NCBI GenBank assembly: GCA_027314645.1 | Contig: DAHVAL010000002.1 | Location: forward strand, 1 to 64,000 | Reading direction: 5' to 3' | DNA: 64,000 bases | Source of the DNA: Nitrospirota bacterium | GTDB taxonomy: Bacteria > Nitrospirota > Leptospirillia > Leptospirillales > Leptospirillaceae | Shown: piece by piece, positions 49,240 to 59,246 of the stretch | How positions within the stretch are numbered: the first letter of the stretch is position 1 | Layout of the letters: each line of letters begins with the position of its first letter | Program-made: the position numbers and the translations under genes | The notes under the pieces: model-generated | Seen by the model: the letters and a program-made list of their open reading frames with translations, nothing else | Told to the model about the DNA's origin: nothing | Databases searched by the model: none

Positions 49240-51024
49240 ATGGATGCCAGTGCCGACCCGCCGGACTCCCCCGGCCCCGATCGCCCTCCCATCGGACGGA
49301 CGACTCCCGTTCAGATTAGACGCCGAATCAAGCTCCAAACCCGATTAATTCTCGGGACCATCGGGCGTCTCAACATTTTTTGGCGCACAATTTTCTTTTC
49401 CATTCTGATCGGATCGGTCACCGGGCTTTTGGTGTACCTGATCGAACGGGTCGTTTACCGCCTTCTTTTTCTGACTCTCTACAATACCGCCTTCAAAAAT
49501 CACCTCATCGTCATCCTGATCCCGATGGTGGGCGTGCTTGTCGCGCGTTTCATTCTTGTCTCCGGACGGGTGGACAATGCGGGCGGCACAGAGGAAATCA
49601 TCAAAAGCTACCATGAGTTCCGGGGAAAGCTCCCCCTCCGGAACGCCCTCTACAAAATCCCCGCGTATATCGCCACATTAGGGCTCGGAGGCTCGGCCGG
49701 GCTCGAAGGCGCCTCGACCTATATGGGCGGAGTCGTGAGTTCTCTCGTCGACAAGACGTTCGGCTGGCTCAGGATGCCTTACGAAGAACAACGGGTCATG
49801 CTTTTGGCCGGCGCTGCGGCGGGGTTGTCGGCCATGTTCAAAGCGCCCTTTACAGGGGCCATATTCGTTCTGCAGGTCCCCTACCGCTCCGACATCGCCC
49901 CGAACGCGCTCGTCCCTACCCTGATCTCCAGTGTCAGTTCCTACATCGTCATGGTGAGCCTTGCGGGAACGGCGCCGCTTTTCACGCTGCCCGCCAAGGC
50001 CCAGTTCCATTTCAAGGACTTTCTCTCCGTCCTTGTCATCGGACTGGTGTGCGGCGTCCTGACCACTCTGTTCATCCGGATCTACCGGATGACCAAGAAA
50101 TGGTTTTCCCAAGGATCGGGCCGCCTGGGCCCCCGACCGGTGATCGGCGCCCTGATGCTCGGGTTGACGGGATACATCGCCACATTGGCCTATGGCGAAG
50201 CTCTTCCGCTGGGACCAGGATACATCTTTATCCAGCACCTTCTGACGGGAAACATTCCGATCGACATGGCCATCATTCTCTTCTTCCTCAAAGCCCTCGC
50301 CGTCATCTTCACCTTTTCGTCCGGGGGGATCGGGGGCTCCTTTTTCCCCCTCCTCTGCCTCGGAGCGGCAACGGGAAGTGTCGTGGCCCAAGTGGCGGGT
50401 CTCGAGCCCTACGACTTCGGTGTGGTGATGGGAATGTCCGCCTTTCTCTCCGCAGGATACAAAACGCCTCTGGCGGCGGTGGTCTTTATCGCCGAAGCCA
50501 CGCACAGTTCGGGATATCTCATTCCGGGCCTGATCGGAACGGTGGTCAGCTATGTCGTCAGCGGCAATACCTCCATCTCGACGCACCAGCGGGACCGGGA
50601 GGATATCCATCTTTCAAATCGTTTTCATCTCCCTGTCCGAGCCGCGATGATCCGGAACGTGGTCAGCGTCCCACCCGACATGTCTCTCTCCGAGTTTCGA
50701 GAACATTTCATCTTTCGCCATCTTCACAGGATCTATCCCGTTGTTTCGGAAAACGGCTCCGGACCCCGGCTGGTCGGCATTTTTTCTTTGTACGACCTGG
50801 ACCGCTATCCCCCCGAGACGTGGGAGAAGACCACCGTCGGGGAGGCGATGATCAATCACGTGGTCACGGTCAGGGCCGATGATCCCATATTCGGCGCCAT
50901 TGCCAAGATGAACGAGAGTGACCTTGAGTTCCTGCCGGTCATCGACGACGAGCTTCATCACCGTCTGGTCGGGGGCATCACCCGGACGGACGTCTTCCAG
51001 GGGGAATGGGCGAATCTTGTATGA
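49240..51024 (+). CDS. ClC-family chloride channel/transporter with C-terminal CBS domains
   Basis: GLGGSAGLEGASTYMGG, SSGGIGGSFFPLLCLGA; C-terminal CBS-like region. Confidence 0.88.
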   Translation: MDASADPPDSPGPDRPPIGRTTPVQIRRRIKLQTRLILGTIGRLNIFWRTIFFSILIGSVTGLLVYLIERVVYRLLFLTLYNTAFKNHLIVILIPMVGVLVARFILVSGRVDNAGGTEEIIKSYHEFRGKLPLRNALYKIPAYIATLGLGGSAGLEGASTYMGGVVSSLVDKTFGWLRMPYEEQRVMLLAGAAAGLSAMFKAPFTGAIFVLQVPYRSDIAPNALVPTLISSVSSYIVMVSLAGTAPLFTLPAKAQFHFKDFLSVLVIGLVCGVLTTLFIRIYRMTKKWFSQGSGRLGPRPVIGALMLGLTGYIATLAYGEALPLGPGYIFIQHLLTGNIPIDMAIILFFLKALAVIFTFSSGGIGGSFFPLLCLGAATGSVVAQVAGLEPYDFGVVMGMSAFLSAGYKTPLAAVVFIAEATHSSGYLIPGLIGTVVSYVVSGNTSISTHQRDREDIHLSNRFHLPVRAAMIRNVVSVPPDMSLSEFREHFIFRHLHRIYPVVSENGSGPRLVGIFSLYDLDRYPPETWEKTTVGEAMINHVVTVRADDPIFGAIAKMNESDLEFLPVIDDELHHRLVGGITRTDVFQGEWANLV

Positions 51025-52286
51025 AGATCACTGACCTGCTCCCTCCTCTCTTCCTGACCTTTATCCTGACGGTCCTTTTCAGCTTCGTGATCGGTCTGGA
51101 GCTTCACAGCTATCGTCGAAGCAACGAGGAGGATCTGGGATTCGGGACCACCCGGACGCTCACTCTGTCGGGAATTGCCGGGTTCATCTTCTCGGTCCTC
51201 GATCCCTCGAACACTCTTTTTGTGGCGGGGTTTCTCGCCCTTTCCGCGTTTCTCCTGATCAACTACTGGCAGCGGCAGGAAAAAAATCCTTCCCTGATTC
51301 CCCCGATCATGACGACCCTCACGTACGCCATGGGTCCGATTGCCATCAGGGAACCGCTCTGGTTCATCATGGTGTATGTGGTGGTCATCCTCCTGATTCT
51401 GGGGGAAAGTCATGGGATCAGAAAATTTTCCGACGCCATCACCGCCACCGAAGTCGTCACCCTGGCGAAATTTCTCATCATGGTCGGGGTCATTCTGCCA
51501 TTTCTTCCGGAACGCCCGATCGCCCCGGTCATTCCGGTCACCTATACCCAAGTCTGGCTCGCCGTCGTCATGGTTTCGGGCTTCTCCTATGTGTCCTACC
51601 TCGCCAGGACCTATTTCTTTCCCCAAAGCGGGACGCTCCTGACGGGCACCCTGGGAGGACTGTATTCAAGCACGGTGGCCACGATCGTTCTGGCCCGGAA
51701 GGAGCGGGCCCAGCACGATCCGCTCACCTCCACGGCCATCATCTTGGCCTCGACCATGTTGTACCTGCGCATGATGGTCCTCATTCTCGTCCTTGGCCCG
51801 AAGTCCATTTCTCTTCCGCTGCTTCTCCCGTTTTCCGCCTTCCTGGTCCTGTCCCTTGGAGCCGCCTGGGGATTCCACCACTTCATCCGGGTCGAAAAAA
51901 AACCCCCAGGGGAGTCCTCCCACGAGACCCATCCTCCCCATCCCCTCGAAGTCCGCACGGCGGTGATCTTCGCCGCCGCCTTTCTCCTCTTCGCCGCGCT
52001 CACCCATATGATCTTCGGTGAATTCGGGGCCGGCGGTCTTCATGCCCTCTCTTTCGCCGCCGGATTCACCGATATCACGCCGTACATCCTGTCCCTTCTT
52101 GCCGGTAACTTTTCGATTTCCAAAAGCGCCCTCGAAGGGGCGATCATCCTGGCCACCGGCTCCAACAACTTCGTCAATGGATTGTACGCCTTGATCATTA
52201 CCCGAGAGCGAACGGTCCTTCCCGCCCTTCTCTGGCTCTCCACCGCCTTTCTTTTCTCACTGGTCTACGCTTTGCTCATTCGTTAG
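51021..52286 (+). CDS. MgtC/DUF4010-family membrane protein
   Basis: FSFVIGLELHSYRRSNEEDLGFGTTRTLTLSGIAGF; multi-TM; ATGA overlap with ClC gene. Confidence 0.8.
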   Translation: MKITDLLPPLFLTFILTVLFSFVIGLELHSYRRSNEEDLGFGTTRTLTLSGIAGFIFSVLDPSNTLFVAGFLALSAFLLINYWQRQEKNPSLIPPIMTTLTYAMGPIAIREPLWFIMVYVVVILLILGESHGIRKFSDAITATEVVTLAKFLIMVGVILPFLPERPIAPVIPVTYTQVWLAVVMVSGFSYVSYLARTYFFPQSGTLLTGTLGGLYSSTVATIVLARKERAQHDPLTSTAIILASTMLYLRMMVLILVLGPKSISLPLLLPFSAFLVLSLGAAWGFHHFIRVEKKPPGESSHETHPPHPLEVRTAVIFAAAFLLFAALTHMIFGEFGAGGLHALSFAAGFTDITPYILSLLAGNFSISKSALEGAIILATGSNNFVNGLYALIITRERTVLPALLWLSTAFLFSLVYALLIR

Positions 52287-52425
52287 ACCACGGGGGCCAA
52301 AATTTCAAGGCGATTCACACCGAAGAGGGACTCCAGGGTCCGGGAAGGAAAACAACAGGAAATGAGCGTCTGACTTTCGAAGAGGAAGGGGGGTCGGCCC
52401 CGAAGACGTCCGGCCCCCCGGGGCA

Positions 52426-53088
52426 TCAGGCGACGAAAGAGGCAGGGAGATCCGGCTCAAGGCCGATTTGATGGAGGATCTTCCGGGTACGATCTCGGAC
52501 CGTTTCCCATAGATCGTCCTTTTCAAGTCCAAGGTCATTCCAGTACTGCTCGAACGGGACCGGAAGGGCCTCCTCGGTCATAAGATAAATTCGCTCGAAT
52601 ATATTGAGGAGCCCTTCTCTCTGCTTGGCCTTTTCCTGAGTATTTAAACGGGAGAGCAGCCCCCTCCATTCGAGAACTCCGAAAGAGGCCTGGCGCCGTT
52701 CATCTGAGATCGGGATTCTGAGGGACTCCTGAAAAATCGGTCCGGCGGCGGTGGCCACTTTCTCCACCACAGAAATCCCGATTCCTTCGATCCCGAGTTG
52801 GAGCCCCCCAAGAAATTCATACCAGTCGAGGTGGGAGAACCACATCTTGATCACGTTTCGTTTGTCCAGAGCCAGGGTCGGCGTAAAAGGCATCCCGATG
52901 GTTTCGAGCGTCCGTTCCTGGATGGAGAAATGGACAACCTCCTCTTCGATCTGCGTCATGAGTGCGCGGCGCGCTTCGGCGGAGGGTGCGAAGGGAAGCC
53001 GGTCGCTGCAAAGCTCGAGCGCCAGAAGGTCGATATCGGCATATACCTGCAGAAGCGTTCCAGCCGCGATTCTGATCCTATCTTCCAT
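52426..53088 (-). CDS. Putative ferritin-like superfamily protein
   Basis: Helical protein with EEEVVHF and SDERRQASFG segments resembling di-iron EExxH/DEARH motifs. Confidence 0.5.
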   Translation of the reverse strand: MEDRIRIAAGTLLQVYADIDLLALELCSDRLPFAPSAEARRALMTQIEEEVVHFSIQERTLETIGMPFTPTLALDKRNVIKMWFSHLDWYEFLGGLQLGIEGIGISVVEKVATAAGPIFQESLRIPISDERRQASFGVLEWRGLLSRLNTQEKAKQREGLLNIFERIYLMTEEALPVPFEQYWNDLGLEKDDLWETVRDRTRKILHQIGLEPDLPASFVA

Positions 53089-53178
53089 GAAAGGGCTCCT
53101 TTCACATGGGGTTGAATGTCCGAATACGATCGAATGGTTCAGTCTGATGAACGGCGACCCAAAGGATCCGGCGGACGG

Positions 53179-54645
53179 TTACCGGTCGCGATAAACCCGG
53201 TCTTTCAAGACTCCGTAGCGGAGGAGATGCCACAGAGGCCTTTTGTATCCCAGAAAGCGGATGATCTTCTGTGTGACAGGGCGAAGGGGAGGAACAACCC
53301 CCGGGAGAATCCAGTTTCCGCGGGAAGAGGCATACCGCTCAAGGTAGGATAGCAGAAAGGACCGGACGGCGGGATCAAGATAAAACTGAGGCCTCAAAAA
53401 ATCCTTCGCCTCCTTCACAAGCCCATTTTCCATGGCCCAGTCCCCCAAGGGGGTGCCGGGATAGAGGCGGACCCCGGCCATCGCCACCACGGCCATCGGA
53501 CGGGTTTGATCGATGGTCCGGCAGGTATTTTCCACCGTGTCGGGGGTCTCCCCCGGCCCTCCGAAGACGAGGCTGTGGCATAGCGGAATCCCGACCGAAT
53601 GGCAATCCTCCGCGGCCTCAAGGATCCGGTCCCGGGAAAACCCCTTCCCCAGCGCCAAAAGGGTAGCTCCATCCGCCGAATCCGTTCCGACTTCAAGACC
53701 GTCGCATCCGGCGGCCGCCATTTTCTCAAGCAGGCTCCGGGTGAGGCCGGCGGGCGACGCGTAGGCCGACCACCGGATGCGAACATTCCTTCGGATCAAG
53801 GCGTCGGCCACGCCTTCCGCATGGGAGGCCGGGAGGTTGAAGACGCTGTCCACGAAAAAAAATGACCGGATCCCGTACCGTTCGACGATTTCCTCCACCT
53901 CGTCCGCCACGGATGCGGGATCCCTGAGCCGATGGTCCGATCCTTCGAGAACGGGATAGGTACAATATCGGCACCGGAACGCGCATCCCCTCTTGGTCTG
54001 AAGGTTCAGCATTCCGCCCCACCGCGCATAGCGTCTTGGCTCGAAGAGATCGCGGGCCGGACGCACCGATGTCCAGCTCCCCCCGGGTTTGAATGGCCTG
54101 AAAGAAGCTGTCGGGACCCCCGGCTCCCCCTGGATGGGAAAGAGCCGGGGAACAGGACCCAGGCATCGCCCCACCACCCCCGGGATGGCGTGGGGGGATT
54201 CTCCTCCCTCCAGACAGTCAAGGAGGGCGGGAAAGGCCTCCTCCGACTCGCCCGAGACCCCGTAATCGGCCTCCAGGTCCTCCAACATTTCTCCGGGCAT
54301 CAGGCTGAAGGCCGAGCCCCCTACCACGATCGGAACTTTGCCCTCCGAGGCCGCCCGGGCCCTCCGGACCAACGACCGGTAGTCCGGAAGATACCAGCGG
54401 GTCAGCGGATAGGCGGCGTTATCAAGATTGCGGAAGGAAAAGGCGATCACCGAAGGCGCACTTCGCCGCACCTTTTCCGTGAGGGCCTGCTCGGAGTCGG
54501 AGACGAAGGCAAGGTCCAGAACCTCCACCGAATGGCCCGCCTTGAGGGCGGCACCCGCTGCGTAGGCCGGCCCCAAGGGAAAAACAGGGTCCGGAAAATG
54601 TTCGCGGTTCGCAGAAATCAGGAGAAGGTTCACAAAGGCCTCCAA
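53179..54645 (-). CDS. B12-binding domain radical SAM protein
   Basis: N-terminal B12-binding-like region, then TKRGCAFRCRYCTYP (CxxxCxxC). Confidence 0.85.
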   Translation of the reverse strand: MEAFVNLLLISANREHFPDPVFPLGPAYAAGAALKAGHSVEVLDLAFVSDSEQALTEKVRRSAPSVIAFSFRNLDNAAYPLTRWYLPDYRSLVRRARAASEGKVPIVVGGSAFSLMPGEMLEDLEADYGVSGESEEAFPALLDCLEGGESPHAIPGVVGRCLGPVPRLFPIQGEPGVPTASFRPFKPGGSWTSVRPARDLFEPRRYARWGGMLNLQTKRGCAFRCRYCTYPVLEGSDHRLRDPASVADEVEEIVERYGIRSFFFVDSVFNLPASHAEGVADALIRRNVRIRWSAYASPAGLTRSLLEKMAAAGCDGLEVGTDSADGATLLALGKGFSRDRILEAAEDCHSVGIPLCHSLVFGGPGETPDTVENTCRTIDQTRPMAVVAMAGVRLYPGTPLGDWAMENGLVKEAKDFLRPQFYLDPAVRSFLLSYLERYASSRGNWILPGVVPPLRPVTQKIIRFLGYKRPLWHLLRYGVLKDRVYRDR

Positions 54646-55218
54646 GAAGGTTCCGGGGATAATTCAGCTTACACTTTCATTCCCATCCGTCAAGGTTTTC
54701 CTCATGACCTTCCTTGACAGAACATTGGGAGCGGGATATCGTTTAGTGAAATTTTAAAGATTTTTGAATGTCGACGATTTTCTGGAATCCTTTTTCTGAG
54801 GTCCCCTTGGCCCTTTCGCCCGGTCGGTCGTTAAGGGAATTCCCATTGGTTCTCCACGAGATGATTCCCACTGCGCCTTTCCCTTCCCTCACGATTCGAT
54901 GGTCTCTGCGCCCAATCGACACCGCCGTGACCCCTACGCGGACCACGCGGCCCCCTCAGGGTTTTCTGCAGGACTCCTTCAACCTAGCGGTCTTGACCCG
55001 GGCTGTTCGGGAAGGGACCCTCAGGATTGTTGCGTCCAAGAATGGGGATGTCTTTCCGTTTATTGAAGGGTTCGGAATCTGGTTCCACGCCGTTTTCCCG
55101 GGTTTTTTGGCCAGCCGTCCTCTTGCTCTGAAGGCTTCCGAACCCCGGCCGAACCCCCGGTTTCTCCATAGAGGGGGGAGGCTTCCCTCCCCCCGGACCT
55201 CCGACTGAAGGACCGTTC

Positions 55219-55980
55219 ATGGAATATCGCGCCCGCCTCCTCAAAAGTACATTGGTTGCCACAGGAACCCTCTCCTTCGACCTTGAGATCGAGACCAAGG
55301 GGTTTTCCTTCAAGCCCGGTCAGGCGACCACCCTCTCCTTTGCTCCGGAAGATCCATTAACCGACAATTCCCGTATCTTTTCGATGTGCACCGCCCCCGC
55401 CGAACTTCCTTTCGTCTCTTTCGCCACCCGGCTGACTCCCGGGTCGGCGTTCAAGCAGGCCTTAACCACCGCACAACCGGGACGATCCTTCATTCTTGGG
55501 GACCCTTTTGGGGATTTCACCCTCCCGGAGGAGGGTGACATGCGGACCTTGGTCTTCCTGGCGGGAGGGATCGGAATCACCCCGTTCAGGAGCATGATTC
55601 GCCATCTCCATCGGTCAAAGGATTCCTCCCCCAAAATCGTTCTCATGACCGTCAACCGGACACGGGAAGAGACCCCATTTTTTTTCGAATATGCCGAATG
55701 GATGAAATCCGGACGGGTATTCTGGGTTCCCGTCCTGACCCAAAACGGAAACCCCTCCCCGGAATCACGCCAGGAAAAAATCGGGGAAACCATGCTCCGG
55801 ATCCAGGAAAAGACCGGTGAGAGCGCACAGTATTACCTGGCCGGCCCCCCGGCGATGGTCGACAATTTCCATCAGATGCTTCTCGGACAATTTCTGGTGT
55901 CGGAGACCCAAATTCTGGAGGACATGTTCTTCGGGTACCTTCCCCATAGCGACCAACCCAGGCCAAACGATCATTCCTGA
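55219..55980 (+). CDS. FNR-like FAD/NAD(P) oxidoreductase
   Basis: FKPGQATTLSF, NSRIFSMCTAP, LAGGIGITPFRSMIRHL, YYLAGPPAMVD. Confidence 0.85.
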   Translation: MEYRARLLKSTLVATGTLSFDLEIETKGFSFKPGQATTLSFAPEDPLTDNSRIFSMCTAPAELPFVSFATRLTPGSAFKQALTTAQPGRSFILGDPFGDFTLPEEGDMRTLVFLAGGIGITPFRSMIRHLHRSKDSSPKIVLMTVNRTREETPFFFEYAEWMKSGRVFWVPVLTQNGNPSPESRQEKIGETMLRIQEKTGESAQYYLAGPPAMVDNFHQMLLGQFLVSETQILEDMFFGYLPHSDQPRPNDHS

Positions 55981-56160
55981 ACACCCCAAGGACCAATCGG
56001 GCCCTGCAGATATGAACACTCCTCCTGCCGGACAAGGGGGTCCATCGTTCCCCCCATGGAGGAGGCGAGAACACCCATTCAGGAACTCTCTTTTCGGTCC
56101 GGTCTTGACAAGATGAAAAGGGAGGAGTCACGGAGGGCTTTCCTCACGGGAGTGGACCGG

Positions 56161-56820
56161 TCATCCGGATGAGTCGGCCCGCAAATGCCCCGTCTTGACA
56201 AAAATAAGGCACCCTTCTTTTGAATACGGAGAGTGCCGGCTCATATGAGGCGAGCGGATCCAACTCCCCGACGGGTAGGCCCCGTGTTCATCCTCAAAGG
56301 TGCCGGACAGCACTAAAATTTCCTCGCCGCCAAAATGGCTGTGCGGCTGAAAGACCGTCCCTGGCTCCCACCGGACAAGCGCTGTGTTGGCTGTCCCTCC
56401 CGAATACAGCGGGAGAACGGAGAGCCCTTCGACCAGCCCCGGGGACCACGATCCTTGGGCGGTGTCGATTCCTCTGCTTTCACTGTCCTTCTCCGGAAAT
56501 TGGCCGGTCTTGGCGAAGAGAAGCGCCCCGTCCTCACCGGCGGCAAGGGAGATCTCCATGGCCCCGGAAAGTCGAAGATAAGCGCCTTTCCCCCACCGTC
56601 TGCCACCTGCGTCCACACCCCCTTCAAGTATCAGGATCTCCCGGTCAGAAGGCCAGTCCGCCAGTCCCAATGTCTCTCCGGGGGAAAGCCGCATGAATTT
56701 GGACTCCATGATTCCGGGAAGAGACTCAAGAGCGGCGATTTTGCCGTTTTGAGCCGCGACCCACCGGCGATCGTCCGGCTTCATGACGACACGGAGAGTG
56801 CGGTTGTCATTTAAGCCCAT
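56161..56820 (-). CDS. ChrR-like cupin-domain protein
   Basis: VRWEPGTVFQPHSHFGGEEILVLSGTFEDEHGAYPSGSWIRSPHMSRHSPYS. Confidence 0.82.
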   Translation of the reverse strand: MGLNDNRTLRVVMKPDDRRWVAAQNGKIAALESLPGIMESKFMRLSPGETLGLADWPSDREILILEGGVDAGGRRWGKGAYLRLSGAMEISLAAGEDGALLFAKTGQFPEKDSESRGIDTAQGSWSPGLVEGLSVLPLYSGGTANTALVRWEPGTVFQPHSHFGGEEILVLSGTFEDEHGAYPSGSWIRSPHMSRHSPYSKEGCLIFVKTGHLRADSSG

Positions 56821-56933
56821 TGGCCCCTCCTTCTTATTCGATCAACACATGAATGTCCCTCACATGTTCGAAGGATGTCCTCCTCCCTCAAAGATATTGA
56901 CGCGTCCATTCCGTTAAAAGGCAAAAATTCTCG

Positions 56934-56957
56934 GGACGCCAGAAATTTCTGACGTCC
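56934..56957. terminator. Near-perfect palindromic hairpin downstream of EamA gene
   Basis: GGACGCCAGAAATTTCTGACGTCC with TTTTT on plus and AATTTTTGCC downstream on minus; one mismatch pair. Confidence 0.6.
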
Positions 56958-57025
56958 TTTTTCCATCAAAGAAGCGTGTCCCATCGAGTCTTGGCCCGAC
57001 TTTCTCCAAAATGTCAGGGGAGCGA

Positions 57026-57925
57026 CTATTCGGGAGCCGCAGAAAATGATGTTTCGTCCTTATTTCGTAGATGCTCCCAGGAAACGAGAAGCATGGCGAA
57101 AAAGAGGACGAACATCCCCAGTCCTTCGAAAGGACCGGGACGCTCCCCCAACTGGAGCCACGCCGAAAGGATGCCGACAGCTGGAGCCAAAAGGGTTCCC
57201 ATCCCCGCCACCCCGGAGGGGAGATGGTGGAGAGAGTAACTCCAAAGAAGCCAGGCCAAGGCATTGCCCGGAACGGCATTGTAAAAAAGGGCCCACCCAA
57301 GGCCTACTGTAAAATTGACATGCATGGGTTCGATACACAAGGCCAGTCCCGAGAGTACAACGCCGCCGAACAGCATTTGCCACGCGGTGGCGTCAAGCAG
57401 ATCCAGGCCGGGAGGCGCCCGCTTTTTGTGCCAGATGGCAGAGGCGGCCCAGAAAAACCCTGAAAAGAGAGCCAGAATGACCCCCTTGCCGCCGTGAATC
57501 CGCCATGGCTCAAGGATGAAAACAATCCCCAAAGCGGCCAGGCCCAGAGCTGCCCAATGAATGTTCGGGATCCTTTCCCCAAGACATAGCCAAGCAAGAA
57601 GAATCAGCCAGAGAGGCATCATGTACACCAGGATCGCCGTTTTTCCGGCCCCGCCATACTCAAGCGCCCAAAGAGTGCATCCGACAAATCCGGTGGACTG
57701 CAGAAGACCGAGAGGAAGAATGAATCCTAACGGAGGACGTCTCAGGGAGCGGTTCATTCCCTTCAGAAGGAGAAACAGAATCGCCGTTCCGCCCAGCACA
57801 CGCATGGAGGCGAAAAGAAGAGGAGGGCAATCCTTCAGCGCGGATTTCATCACAACCCAATTGTATCCCCAGATCAGGGAAAGCGCTCCGAGGCTGACAA
57901 CGGGCCAAAGAGAGGTGAAACGCAT
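57026..57925 (-). CDS. EamA-family (DMT) transporter
   Basis: Ten-TM DMT protein: ALSLIWGYNWVVMKSAL, GVAGMGTLLAPAVGILSAWLQLGERPGPFEGLGM. Confidence 0.9.
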   Translation of the reverse strand: MRFTSLWPVVSLGALSLIWGYNWVVMKSALKDCPPLLFASMRVLGGTAILFLLLKGMNRSLRRPPLGFILPLGLLQSTGFVGCTLWALEYGGAGKTAILVYMMPLWLILLAWLCLGERIPNIHWAALGLAALGIVFILEPWRIHGGKGVILALFSGFFWAASAIWHKKRAPPGLDLLDATAWQMLFGGVVLSGLALCIEPMHVNFTVGLGWALFYNAVPGNALAWLLWSYSLHHLPSGVAGMGTLLAPAVGILSAWLQLGERPGPFEGLGMFVLFFAMLLVSWEHLRNKDETSFSAAPE

Positions 57926-58227
57926 ATACTCCTTTGGATTCTGTCTCCGAAATCAGAGGAAGAGACCGACCGGACGGATCAAGGTCTAAACGGAATAAAG
58001 AGACGTATTCCGACATTCATTTTGACAGGGTGGATTTTTCACTTCAACCGATTCCAGCGATGACGATCCTCTTTCCATTCCTTAGATGGCCGGGTTCAAG
58101 GCCGAATCTCGCACCTTTTGGAGGTTGTCCCCGGATGGCTCGGGGAGCGGGGAGGCCCCGGAAAAGACCCGGCCTTGGCGCTGGCCTCGCGTGATCCCGC
58201 ACATGCCTGGCCAATCCTTCTGAAGGG

Positions 58228-58911
58228 CTATAACGCCCTTACGCGGAGCATGGCGTTCCCCCCTCTCTGAAACTCATAGGGGACCGGAATGATCTCTGCG
58301 TCGTATCCCGCTTCAGACAGGGTGTGGAGGACGGGAGCAAGGTGTCTGGATTTTTGGGTTCCGAGTTCAAGAAGCGGAAAAATGCGGACGTCCTTTGCGA
58401 CCCGACACAACTCCCGGATTGAAGCGACATGAAATTCTTCCAAAAGCAGTGCGCTGTAAAGAAACAGAAAATGGGAACATAGTGCAAGGTCGAAGGTCTC
58501 ATCGGAAAAGGGAAGTTCCGGCAAAGAACCATCCATGTATCGGTCCTTTGACGACCCGGTTGAATAATCATCGAGAAACGCGTTCATGGCCGAAAGACGA
58601 ATTGTTTCAAGATCCTCCACCGAAGGGATGCTGTCCCACACGAACTCGCGGGTATTTTTCCTTATTTGCTCCATCACCACGGGGACAACGGCTTCGATTC
58701 GACGACGGATATCCACGGCAGAGAAGCGATAGAGCGGATCGACGGAAATGCAACCCCTTGACCTCCGGGTGAGACATGCATTGAAAGAGGAGGGACCGCC
58801 TGCACAATCGAGCACGGATTTTAAAAGCTCGTCGGGCGTGAGGGCAAACATGGAGACATATTCATCAAAGCTTCTTCCCCACGGAACAACATTGCCCAAT
58901 GTGAACCCCAT
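58228..58911 (-). CDS. SAM-dependent methyltransferase-like protein
   Basis: SVLDCAGGPSSFNACL, LPELPFSDETFDLALCSHFLFLY. Confidence 0.78.
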   Translation of the reverse strand: MGFTLGNVVPWGRSFDEYVSMFALTPDELLKSVLDCAGGPSSFNACLTRRSRGCISVDPLYRFSAVDIRRRIEAVVPVVMEQIRKNTREFVWDSIPSVEDLETIRLSAMNAFLDDYSTGSSKDRYMDGSLPELPFSDETFDLALCSHFLFLYSALLLEEFHVASIRELCRVAKDVRIFPLLELGTQKSRHLAPVLHTLSEAGYDAEIIPVPYEFQRGGNAMLRVRAL

Positions 58912-59122
58912 CCGCCCTCATTCCTTTCTTGATTTTCACAGCACCTTGGCCATATTCTCCTCGTCCATTCGAGGGTACCCTCGAACATCAAGGGTCTTGT
59001 GTCAGGGAACAGGGGCCACGTGTTTTGGATCGAAGCGCTTTCCACCGAAGAGCGAGAGAGATTCGGCCTGGAGATCGGGGCAGGAAACATGCTTTGAACG
59101 AGGAACAATTTTCTTGAGGGAG

Positions 59123-59200
59123 TGGCGCGCCTGGAGAGATTTGAACTCCCGACACTCGGAACCGGAATCCGATGCTCTATCCGGACTGAGCTACAGGCGC
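59123..59200 (-). tRNA. tRNA-Arg (anticodon CCG), CCA encoded
   Basis: Minus strand GCGCCTG...TCGGA-TTCCGGT-TCCGA...CAGGCGCGCCA folds as a cloverleaf. Confidence 0.95.
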
Positions 59201-59246
59201 ATGGGGAAAACACGAGAAAAAAGAATAGACCAACCCTCTCGTTGGG

